In this document: in pieces, positions 56,816-64,000 of the stretch
How positions within the stretch are numbered: the first letter of the stretch is position 1
Layout: each line of letters starts with the position of its first letter
From: Flavivirga jejuensis
GTDB taxonomy: Bacteria; Bacteroidota; Bacteroidia; Flavobacteriales; Flavobacteriaceae
Reading direction: 5' to 3'
NCBI RefSeq assembly: GCF_030540765.1
Contig: NZ_JAUOEL010000001.1
Location: 930,001-994,000, forward strand
DNA length: 64,000 bases
The notes under the pieces: model-generated
Told to the model about the DNA's origin: nothing
Seen by the model: only the letters and a program-made list of their open reading frames with translations
Databases searched by the model: none
Made by a program: the position numbers and the translations under genes

Positions 56816-57136
56816 ATGGAAGATTTAACACAAGAAGAATGGGCATCACAATTGGCTGATGATAATAACGCTATAGTATTAGATGTAAGAACCGATGCTG
56901 AAGTTGCAGAAGGCATTATATCTAATGCGATACATATAGATATATACAAAGGTCAGGCGTTTATTTCAGAAATCGAAAACTTAGATAAAAGCAAAAATTA
57001 TTATGTTTATTGCCGTTCTGGTAACAGAAGTGGACAAGCTTGTAATATCATGGAAGAATTAGGTTTTGAAAATGCTTATAATCTTGAAGGTGGTATTTTA
57101 GAATGGACAGGCGATTTAGTTGATCTAGATCAATAA
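56816..57136 (+). CDS. Rhodanese-like protein (cytoplasmic)
   Basis: The 106-residue single-domain rhodanese has VLDVRTDAEVAEG and the active-site loop YCRSGNRSGQAC with the catalytic Cys. It lacks a signal peptide. It transfers sulfane sulfur or acts as a sulfur carrier. It lies 6 bp before a second, exported rhodanese, likely in one transcript. Confidence 0.92.
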   Translation: MEDLTQEEWASQLADDNNAIVLDVRTDAEVAEGIISNAIHIDIYKGQAFISEIENLDKSKNYYVYCRSGNRSGQACNIMEELGFENAYNLEGGILEWTGDLVDLDQ

Positions 57137-57142
57137 TAATAA

Positions 57143-57541
57143 ATGAAGCGGTTATTAATATTTTTATGCTCTCTATGTACTTTAGGTACAATTAATTGTA
57201 AAGAGTCACCATACAAAGGGACTAAAAAAGTAGTTTCTCCACAAGTCGCACAAACACTTTTAATTGAAAACTCCATCCAACTTGTGGATGTTAGAGCTCC
57301 AAAAGAATTTAAGCAAGGTCACATAGATGGTTCACAGAATATAAATTATTTATCGGAGGCTGCTTTTAATTCAGGGATCAAAAATTTAGATAAAACGATC
57401 CCTATTATTTTGTATTGCAGATCAGGAAAACGTAGTGCAAAAAGTGCCCAAAAATTACTTAAGGCTGGTTTTATGGAGGTATATGATCTTAGGGGAGGAA
57501 TTCTTAGATGGAAAGAAGAAGGGTTTGAAACTAAAATTTGA
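57143..57541 (+). CDS. Rhodanese-like lipoprotein
   Basis: The 132-residue protein starts with a lipoprotein-type signal (LLIFLCSLCTLGTINC). The rhodanese domain has VDVRAPKEFKQGHIDGSQN and the loop YCRSGKRSAKSA. The pair of rhodaneses, one inside and one outside the inner membrane, may move sulfur across compartments. Confidence 0.9.
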   Translation: MKRLLIFLCSLCTLGTINCKESPYKGTKKVVSPQVAQTLLIENSIQLVDVRAPKEFKQGHIDGSQNINYLSEAAFNSGIKNLDKTIPIILYCRSGKRSAKSAQKLLKAGFMEVYDLRGGILRWKEEGFETKI

Positions 57542-57741
57542 ATATAAGACATCAAATTTATAACAATGACTCCTTTGCTTTTAACTAATTAACTCATTCA
57601 ACTATTTTTTGAGTACTTTACCTTTTTTATTTTTAAATGAAACTCTATTTTTTTTATCTTTAGATAAAAGTTTTACTATTTTATTAGTTAAATAGCTTCT
57701 TTTTAAAGTTTTAGATTTGAATTACATTATTTAAAGAAAAG

Positions 57742-58011
57742 ATGGAAAACGGATACGTAATATTAGGCATAATTGCATTATTATTTTTAAGTATGTATGG
57801 TTACTCGTATATGTCGGTAGCTATGGAGAACATGAAGCATAATAAAGAAAAGAAAAAAGAAGAACAGAAAGAAGCATTAAGACGTCAAGAACGTGCTAAA
57901 AACCAAGAAGCCAGAGATGAGAAGTTTCGAAAGTTTAATAAACGAAAAGAAGAAATTAAGCATGAGTTAATGTTGTTAGAGAAAATGAAGGAAAAGCAAA
58001 AAGTAAGTTAA
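57742..58011 (+). CDS. Small membrane protein with charged coiled-coil tail
   Basis: The 89-residue protein has one N-terminal TM helix (YVILGIIALLFLSMYGYSYM) and a strongly charged Lys/Glu/Arg-rich helix that probably forms a coiled coil (residues about 32-88). There is no recognised family. It could be a scaffold on the inner membrane. A bidirectional terminator follows. Confidence 0.6.
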   Translation: MENGYVILGIIALLFLSMYGYSYMSVAMENMKHNKEKKKEEQKEALRRQERAKNQEARDEKFRKFNKRKEEIKHELMLLEKMKEKQKVS

Positions 58012-58029
58012 TTAAAGATTATACATAAA

Positions 58030-58069
58030 ATAAAACCCCTTTTGAAATATATTGCAAAAGGGGTTTTAT
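58030..58069. terminator. Bidirectional terminator
   Basis: ATAAAACCCCTTTTG (58030-58044) pairs with 58055-58069. It separates the convergent small membrane-protein gene and the GH92 gene. Confidence 0.85.
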
Positions 58070-58091
58070 ATTTATTAGGAGAGTGGTTTAT

Positions 58092-60386
58092 TTATTCATT
58101 AGATAGGGAATATGGATAATCTTTTTTAGAAATTCCTCTCTCTTTATTTGGTTTGTCTGACATTTCAAAATCTAAAACTGCACCTTTTAGTAATTCCTTA
58201 TGGCTTAACCAGTTTTTAGTATAGTTTGTACCGTTAAATTTTAGTGTATTTATATAACGGTTATCCGCATTGTTATCTTTAGCATTAATAACTATTTTGT
58301 TTCCATTTTGGAGGTGAACCGTAGTCTTTTTAAATAATGGTGCCCCCAAAACATATTGATCTGTAGCAGGAGTTACAGGATAGAATCCCATAACAGAGAA
58401 TACATACCAGGCAGAGGTTTGTCCATTATCTTCATCACCACAATAACCATCTGGGTTAGGGTTATACATTCTATCCATCGTTTCACGAACCCAATATTGT
58501 GTTTTCCATGGTTGTCCACTATAATTGTATAGATAAATCATGTGTTGTATAGGTTGGTTTCCATGTGCATATTGCCCCATGTCTGCAATTTGCATTTCAC
58601 GAATTTCATGAATAACACCGCCATAGTATTTATCTCCAAATATAGGAGGTAAAGAGAAGACATTATCAAGTTGGGCTACAAACTCATCATTTCCTCCCAT
58701 AAGATCTATCAAGCCCTGCATATCATGAAAAACAGACCATGAGTAATGCCAACTATTACCTTCGGTAAAATCGCCACCCCAATCATAAGGACTAAAAGGT
58801 GTTCTCCATGTTCCTTTGCTGTCTTTTCCACGCATTAGTTTATGTTCAGGATCATATAGATTTTTATAGTTTAAGCTACGTTTTTTGTATAGATTGATTT
58901 CTTTTTTAGATTTTTTTAAAGCTTTTGCTAATTGATAGATTGTAAAATCATCATAGGCATACTCAAGCGTTCTTGCCGCAGTTTCATTAAGCCCTATATC
59001 ATGTGGTACGTAACCTAGTTTATTGTAATATGGAGCACCTGCTCTTCCTACAGCTGGCATCGGACCTTCGTTATTCGCACCATGAACTAAGGCTTCATAC
59101 AAATTCTCAATATCATATTTGTAAGCGTCACTACTTTTTAAATAGGCATCAGAAACGACCGAAGCAGAGTTATTACCTACCATAATGTTGCGTAAACCAG
59201 GGCTAGCCCATTCTGGCAACCATCCGCTCTCATCATAAGCATTAGATAAGCCTTCTTGCATTTGCGCGCTTAATTCTGGATACATTAAGTTTAAGAATGG
59301 AAATAGTGATCTAAATGTATCCCAAAAACCAGTATCGGTAAACATATAACCTTTAAGAATTTTACCATTATATGGACTGTAATGTACTACATTGCCCTCG
59401 GCATCGTATTCGAAAAATTTTCTAGGGAATAGTAAAGAACGGTAAAGACAAGAATAAAAAGTTCCAATTTGATTTGGAGTAGCTCCTTCAATTTCTATTT
59501 TACTTAACTCTGCATTCCAGATTTCTTTTCCTTTTTCTTTTAATTGATTAAAGTCATTATTACCAATTTCTTCAAGGTTTCTTTCTGCTTGTTCGAAGTT
59601 AATAAAAGAAGAGGCTACTTTAAGGTTAATTATTTGTCCTTTTTTTGTTTTAAAACCGATTATAGCACCTGCATGATTAGATTTTACCTCCAAAGTACTA
59701 GATAAATCACCGTCATTATAAGTTTTTGAAATTTCAAAAGGTGTATCAAATTTTACAACAAAGTAATTTTTGAAATTTTTAGGAACACCGCCACTGTTAC
59801 GAGTTGTATAGCCAATAATTTTTTGTTCCTCTGGGATTATTTTTACATAAGAACCTTTGTCGAACGCATCAATAACTATAGATGCTTCTTCGGTTTCTGG
59901 GAATGTAAAACGGAATCTTGATGCTCTTTCAGTTGGAGTAATCTCTGTTGTTATATCGTGGTCGGCTAAATATACACTATAATAATATGGTGTTGCTATT
60001 TCAGCTTTATGTGAAAACCAGCTTTCGCGTTCTTCTTGTTTAAAACGTAATTTACCAGTGACAGGCATAATTGAAAATTGCCCATAATCGTTCATCCAAG
60101 GAGAAGGTTGGTGTGTTTGTTTAAATCCTTTTATCTTAGTTGCATCGTATGTATAAGCCCAACCATGGCCCATTTTACCTGTTTGTGGTGTCCAGAAATT
60201 CATTCCCCAAGGCATTGCAATTACAGGATATGTATTTCCAGTAGAAAGCTCAGGATTTGAATCTGTTCCCATTAGTGGATTAACCCAATCTACAGGGTTC
60301 TCAATTTTAGATATTTGGTTGTTTTGAGCTTGTTGTACTTGCACAAATACTATTATAATAATAAAAGAGATAAATGATTTTTCCAT
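58092..60386 (-). CDS. Glycoside hydrolase family 92 alpha-mannosidase, secreted
   Basis: The 764-residue protein begins with a signal peptide (FISFIIIIVFVQVQQAQ). It has the GH92 pattern throughout: WVNPLMGTDSNPELSTGNTY, MPWGMNFWTPQTGKMGHGW, GFKQTHQPSPWMNDYGQFS, GFWDTFRSLFPFLNLMYPE, GNEPIQH-like HGNQPIQHMIYLYNY, and GYCGDEDNGQTSAWYVFSVMGFYPV with the catalytic acid/base region. GH92 enzymes are calcium-dependent exo-alpha-mannosidases acting on N-glycans or mannans. No uronate-type operator is visible at its promoter. Confidence 0.95.
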   Translation of the reverse strand: MEKSFISFIIIIVFVQVQQAQNNQISKIENPVDWVNPLMGTDSNPELSTGNTYPVIAMPWGMNFWTPQTGKMGHGWAYTYDATKIKGFKQTHQPSPWMNDYGQFSIMPVTGKLRFKQEERESWFSHKAEIATPYYYSVYLADHDITTEITPTERASRFRFTFPETEEASIVIDAFDKGSYVKIIPEEQKIIGYTTRNSGGVPKNFKNYFVVKFDTPFEISKTYNDGDLSSTLEVKSNHAGAIIGFKTKKGQIINLKVASSFINFEQAERNLEEIGNNDFNQLKEKGKEIWNAELSKIEIEGATPNQIGTFYSCLYRSLLFPRKFFEYDAEGNVVHYSPYNGKILKGYMFTDTGFWDTFRSLFPFLNLMYPELSAQMQEGLSNAYDESGWLPEWASPGLRNIMVGNNSASVVSDAYLKSSDAYKYDIENLYEALVHGANNEGPMPAVGRAGAPYYNKLGYVPHDIGLNETAARTLEYAYDDFTIYQLAKALKKSKKEINLYKKRSLNYKNLYDPEHKLMRGKDSKGTWRTPFSPYDWGGDFTEGNSWHYSWSVFHDMQGLIDLMGGNDEFVAQLDNVFSLPPIFGDKYYGGVIHEIREMQIADMGQYAHGNQPIQHMIYLYNYSGQPWKTQYWVRETMDRMYNPNPDGYCGDEDNGQTSAWYVFSVMGFYPVTPATDQYVLGAPLFKKTTVHLQNGNKIVINAKDNNADNRYINTLKFNGTNYTKNWLSHKELLKGAVLDFEMSDKPNKERGISKKDYPYSLSNE

Positions 60387-60420
60387 AAGGGTTGTTTAAT
60401 GGTGGTTTTCACTTTAATTT

Positions 60421-60614
60421 ATTGGTCTCAAATGCAGTTAAAACTATGTGCTTTAGTGGATGTCACTTTCTGCTTCTAGAAACTTTTGACATGAATTTCA
60501 CGAATCCAAACGAATTCAATTTTGCCATGATTATCCTTTTACATTTCGGTGTTTCATGAAGTAGACTTTCAGTCTACCAAAGCGAATCTATGGACTTTTA
60601 GCCCTGATCGGTTT
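60421..60614. repeat. Dispersed intergenic repeat, copy R4
   Basis: This is the closest relative of R1 (both start TTGGTCTCAAATG). The end hairpin is TAGAC/GTCTA where R1 has CAGAC/GTCTG, a compensatory change. It lies upstream of GH92. Confidence 0.7.
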
Positions 60615-60992
60615 CGTTTTTTCATGGATTGAATATAGTTTTTGATAAATATAATAAAACGTTTTAGTTAAAAACAATTACTATTTGTTGAATTAATTTA
60701 GACCATGCTGTGTCATTCTCATAGGTTTATGAGTTTCAATATAAACTCTTTGTGAGGGGACAAAACAAAATAGGGGGTAGTTTTCTACATCAGAAATATA
60801 TCTTAAAGTAAAACTTATTCAAATATTTTTTTTAAAAGACTAAAGAAGATGTGTTTTTAATTGGTTGGTACGTAGGATTTTATGTGCTGGTGTAATATTT
60901 GGTTTTTTTGAGTTCCTCACTAATATCTTAGCTTAATTTATTCATATACTAGTTTTTATGTTAAAATTATTTGGAAAACATCAAAACATTTA
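60615..60992. other. Intergenic region without a recognisable gene
   Basis: AT-rich with no credible ORF. It leads into the operator and promoter of the 61058 gene. Confidence 0.5.
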
Positions 60993-61035
60993 TATATTTG
61001 GAAAACCAATTTGGTTTACCAAATTGGTTTTCCAA
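60993..61035 (+). promoter_or_regulatory. Promoter with triple TTGG-N4-CCAA operator (61058 gene)
   Basis: The -7 element TATATTTG (60993-61000) overlaps the first of three operators: TTGGAAAACCAA (60998), TTGGTTTACCAA (61011) and TTGGTTTTCCAA (61024). The start-to-start spacing is exactly 13 bp. A protein bound here would block transcription initiation. Confidence 0.75.
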
Positions 61036-61057
61036 ATAACACTTAACCTTTAAAACT

Positions 61058-61294
61058 ATGAAGCGAAAATTATTTATTACATGTTTACTTTTTTCAACAT
61101 TCGCTTTTGCGGAGTCTGTAGAAGACATTATCATAACAGACCCATTAATTAGTACTGAGTCAGATGCAGAATGGTTAGAGGTTTTTCTGGAAGCCCATGT
61201 TCCGTTAATGGAATTATACAACCAATTTGGAGAAAAAATAATTTCCGAGAAGAACTTAGTTAATAACAAATTAAATATTTTCAGCTTTAAGTAG
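61058..61294 (+). CDS. Small exported protein under the uronate-type operator
   Basis: The 78-residue product has a signal peptide (MKRKLFITCLLFSTFAFA) and a mature part of about 60 residues (SVEDIIITDPLISTESDAEW, LEVFLEAHVPLMELYNQFGE) without a recognised family. The promoter carries three operators identical in layout to those of susC. It may be a small regulatory or accessory exported protein, or the remnant of a longer gene whose 3' part is lost. Confidence 0.55.
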   Translation: MKRKLFITCLLFSTFAFAESVEDIIITDPLISTESDAEWLEVFLEAHVPLMELYNQFGEKIISEKNLVNNKLNIFSFK

Positions 61295-61437
61295 TGGTGT
61301 TTATTTTTTTAAAGTAAATGCGGCAAGTAGAAACTTAAATTAAATAAATAGTTATTTGTTTAGCGAAAAAGAGGGTTTTTTCTTATTGTAAAATATATTT
61401 TTTCTTACCTTTTTAAAGAATTTATTAAAATCATTTT

Positions 61438-61846
61438 ATGTTTAAGATATTTTCCTTTTTAGCAATGATTTTGTTAAGTGTTTCATGTATTAATAAACCT
61501 GATCAATCGGAGATTTTAATAACCAATGTGAAGAATTTGAGTTGGCGATTAAAAATGAATAATGATATTCTCTTGTAAAAATGAATCTAAATTACATTGT
61601 TATCAAGTTGAATTTAAAGGAGATCATCCCATTTAATTATGTTTAATAAAGGAGTCAATGATATTAAAAATCAATTAGGAAATGTTCCAAATATTTGATG
61701 CGTTTTTTGAGAATACAAAAACTGAGTTTGATGCAGAAATTACTTTAGGAATCGATGTGGCTATTCCTAAATATTTCAGCAAGCGTTTTCAAAAGAAATT
61801 TGGAGTTACACCAACTCAATTTGCTAATGAGTTTTCTGGTTATTAG
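61438..61846 (+). pseudogene. Fossil genes: lipoprotein start and AraC-type HTH end
   Basis: At 61438-61578 a lipoprotein-like start reads MFKIFSFLAMILLSVSC and then soon stops. From about 61690 to 61846 another frame reads IPKYFSKRFQKKFGVTPTQF ANEFSGY, the C-terminal helix-turn-helix end of an AraC-type regulator such as those in hybrid two-component systems of PULs. Stops and frame changes lie between. Both look like remains of genes lost from the neighbouring polysaccharide locus. Confidence 0.55.
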
Positions 61847-61944
61847 TAGTACTCCATTAACTATTATCTTCTTAATTAAGGGGATATAAATTTAATACAC
61901 TAAATAGTATTGTGTTTTGGTTTCATGATTTAATTCTTTTTATG

Positions 61945-61987
61945 TATATTTGGTTGTCCAATTTGGTAAACCAATTTGGTAAACCAA
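61945..61987 (+). promoter_or_regulatory. Promoter with triple TTGG-N4-CCAA operator (susC)
   Basis: TATATTTG (61945-61952) overlaps the first of three operators: TTGGTTGTCCAA (61950), TTGGTAAACCAA (61963) and TTGGTAAACCAA (61976), again 13 bp apart. The susC ATG follows 247 bp after the last site, giving a long leader. Confidence 0.78.
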
Positions 61988-62234
61988 ATTAAATCGATAA
62001 ATATAAGTAGAGTTACAAGCTGAATTCTATACAATTTTATACCGATTTTGAATTTTAAAACTTTACAATTAATCTAATTTTTAAAACCTAAATATTTATG
62101 AAACTATAGAATAACACTCATGAAAAAAATAAATTGAATAAAGTATATGTTGAAGATTTAAAGGTCTTTACCATTATTGTATTCGGTTTAATAATTATTT
62201 TTTTAAGCTAATATTTAAACTAATTTACAAACAA

Positions 62235-64000
62235 ATGAAAAAAAACAAACAACTAAAAAAATCATTCCTTTTACTATTAGGATTCTGTTTTGCGTTTACT
62301 TTAAATGCCCAACAAAAAACTATAAAAGGAGTAGTAACCTCAGGAGCCGATGGTATGGCGCTTCCAGGTGTTAATGTTATTGTTAAAGGAACTAATACAG
62401 GAACATCAACAAATTTTGATGGAAACTATTCAATAAATATAAGTGGGGACAATGCCTCTTTGGTATTTAGTTATATAGGATATCTTACTAAAGAAGTAAG
62501 TGTTGGTAGTGCAGGTACTATTAACGTAATTTTAGAAGAGGACTTAGCTGCACTAGAAGAAATTGTAGTTGTTGGTTATGGTGCTCGTAGAAAAAGTGAT
62601 ATTACAGGTTCTGTATCTTCGGTAACATCTGATGAATTAAACGCTTTCCCTGTATTGGACGCAACACAAGCGCTTCAAGGACGTGCAGCGGGTGTAGTTG
62701 TTCAATCTAATAATGGTGGTGAGCCTGGTGCCCCTATCAATATTAAAGTTAGAGGAAATGCTTCTATTGGAGCAAACAGTGCACCACTTATTGTTGTAGA
62801 TGGTTTTGTAGGTGCATCTATGCCTCAAGCAAATGACATCGCTTCTATAGAAGTTTTAAAAGATGCATCAGCAACTGCTATTTACGGTTCTAGAGGTTCT
62901 GGAGGAGTCATATTGGTAACTACAAAAAAAGGTAAAAATGGTAAATTATCTGTTGAATTAAACACGACATATTCTGTCCAAAATACAGCAAATGAATTGG
63001 ATTTATTAAATGCAGATCAATTTGCAACTTACCAACAAATGATAAACCCTGCTTATGTTCAAGGAACTGAAAATACTGATTGGCAAGACATAATATATAG
63101 AACAGGTAGCGTTCAAAATCACCAATTTTCTTTTTCAGGTGGAAGTGATAAAATAAATTTTTATGCTTCTGCAAATTACTTTCAACAAGATGGAATTATA
63201 ATAAATTCTGATTTTGAAAAAATAACTTTCCTATCTAATATTGATGCTCAAGTAACCGATAAATTGAAGTTAGGTATGAACCTTTTTAGTAGTAGAGGAG
63301 TTCAAAATGGAGTTCTTACACAATCTACAGGTTCAGATCCTATAGGTAATGTAAATGGAGGGGGAGACGATGTTGTTTCGCTAGCATTTAGATTTACGCC
63401 AGATAGAGGAATATTTGATGATGATGGTAATTTTACACAAAACTCTGTTGGAGATGGTATAGAAAATCCTTATGCGGTTGCTAATGAGTTGGTTAATGAG
63501 ACTAAAACTGACAATAGCAGAACAAACCTTTATGCAAATTATGATATCTTACAAGACCTTAGTTTTAAAACTACGTTTGGTTTTAGTACACTTAATGAAA
63601 CTATTGGGTATTTTAAGCCACAAACTTTTCAACTTTCAACTGGAGGTGCAAGTTTATCTAATAGAAGACGTACCAATATATTGAGTGAAAACTATTTGAC
63701 TTATAATAAGGAAATTGGTAAAGGTGCTTTAACATTATTAGCTGGATATTCTTATCAAAAAACTTCTACAGAAAGATTTTCTGCATCTACTCAGGAACTT
63801 CTTACTGATGATTTTAGTTATTGGAATTTAATAGCTGGTCATATCGAAACTAGAATAGTAACGTCTTCTTTGATAGAAACAGAAATTATATCTCAATTCG
63901 GAAGAATAAATTATGACTTTGATGATAAATATTTATTAACAGCTACAGTAAGAAGAGATGGGTCATCTAACTTTGCTGAAAATGAAAAGTATGCGATCTT
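62235..64000 (+). CDS. SusC/RagA-type TonB-linked outer membrane receptor, N-terminal part
   Basis: The frame is open from the ATG at 62235 to the window end (588 codons); the gene continues outside. It starts with a signal peptide ending TLNAQ. A carboxypeptidase-regulatory-like domain follows (IKGVVTSGADGMALPGVNVI), then a TonB-box region (LEEIVVVGYGARRKSDITG). The plug has QALQGRAAGVVVQSNNGG, IKVRGNASIGANSAPLIVVDG and SIEVLKDASATAIYGSRG. Barrel strands begin near residue 240 and reach VRRDGSSNFAENEKYAI. SusC proteins import oligosaccharides with a SusD partner, expected just downstream. Uronate-type operators suggest alginate oligomers, which is inference. Confidence 0.95.
   Translation, partial: MKKNKQLKKSFLLLLGFCFAFTLNAQQKTIKGVVTSGADGMALPGVNVIVKGTNTGTSTNFDGNYSINISGDNASLVFSYIGYLTKEVSVGSAGTINVILEEDLAALEEIVVVGYGARRKSDITGSVSSVTSDELNAFPVLDATQALQGRAAGVVVQSNNGGEPGAPINIKVRGNASIGANSAPLIVVDGFVGASMPQANDIASIEVLKDASATAIYGSRGSGGVILVTTKKGKNGKLSVELNTTYSVQNTANELDLLNADQFATYQQMINPAYVQGTENTDWQDIIYRTGSVQNHQFSFSGGSDKINFYASANYFQQDGIIINSDFEKITFLSNIDAQVTDKLKLGMNLFSSRGVQNGVLTQSTGSDPIGNVNGGGDDVVSLAFRFTPDRGIFDDDGNFTQNSVGDGIENPYAVANELVNETKTDNSRTNLYANYDILQDLSFKTTFGFSTLNETIGYFKPQTFQLSTGGASLSNRRRTNILSENYLTYNKEIGKGALTLLAGYSYQKTSTERFSASTQELLTDDFSYWNLIAGHIETRIVTSSLIETEIISQFGRINYDFDDKYLLTATVRRDGSSNFAENEKYAI

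Overview
The window is a chromosomal segment of a marine-type member of the Flavobacteriaceae (Bacteroidota). The evidence is low GC, promoters with the Bacteroidota -7 element TAnnTTTG, type IX secretion (T9SS) C-terminal domains, a fused SecDF, a SusC-type receptor, GH92 and PL6 polysaccharide enzymes, and many short dispersed repeats typical of this family. No rRNA, tRNA, CRISPR, prophage or insertion sequence was seen.

Layout. 0-7 kb: the end of queE, a T9SS beta-propeller protein, and a gatC-gatA-(gatB::aspS) operon on the minus strand. 7-8.4 kb: gene-poor, with a decayed T9SS cargo gene and several hairpins. 8.4-17 kb: gyrB, an outer-membrane-like protein, mdh, and a secDF locus preceded by two small SecD-like exported ORFs. 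17-26 kb: membrane-lipid and housekeeping genes (ACBP, psd, cdsA, LUD protein, ftsH, rsfS, birA, pyrE, Nudix). 26-34.8 kb: M14 peptidase, SulP transporter, coaD, ddl, PASTA protein, rluD. 34.8-44 kb: lipoxygenase, VOC protein, yaaA, TPR protein, UDG-like protein, M1 peptidase, DEAD-box helicase and small proteins. 44-47 kb: a PL6 lyase. 47-55.3 kb: the trpEGDCFBA operon with a DUF805 gene and trmL at its tail. 55.4-58 kb: thioredoxin and rhodanese genes. 58-64 kb: GH92 and the start of a SusC gene cut by the window end.

Three regulatory systems stand out. (1) The gatCAB::aspS operon, which can make Asn-tRNA by the indirect route, has a 14-residue leader peptide with 9 Asn (MTNNNNNNFNNPNF). 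It overlaps a pause hairpin and precedes a near-perfect terminator, with a possible antiterminator pairing. This is the layout of the trp attenuator at 55.2 kb (leader with three consecutive Trp), so Asn-tRNA charging probably controls the operon. (2) Directly upstream of secDF is an exported protein with a SecD-like domain that ends in VRAGP plus six residues. That matches the core of the SecM arrest motif, so it is a good candidate for a Sec-monitoring translation arrest peptide. (3) Palindromes of the form TTGG-N4-CCAA occur as triplets with exact 13-bp spacing at the promoters of a small exported ORF (61.0 kb) and susC (61.95 kb), and as a pair plus a single site upstream of PL6. They resemble the UxuR/ExuR operator and suggest one uronate (alginate) regulon.

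The GatB-AspS fusion linker is partly encoded by a dispersed intergenic repeat, and almost every junction of the trp operon carries a different short repeat. Both suggest that these repeats have reshaped operons and proteins here. All functional calls rest on reading the sequence by eye; no database search was run.
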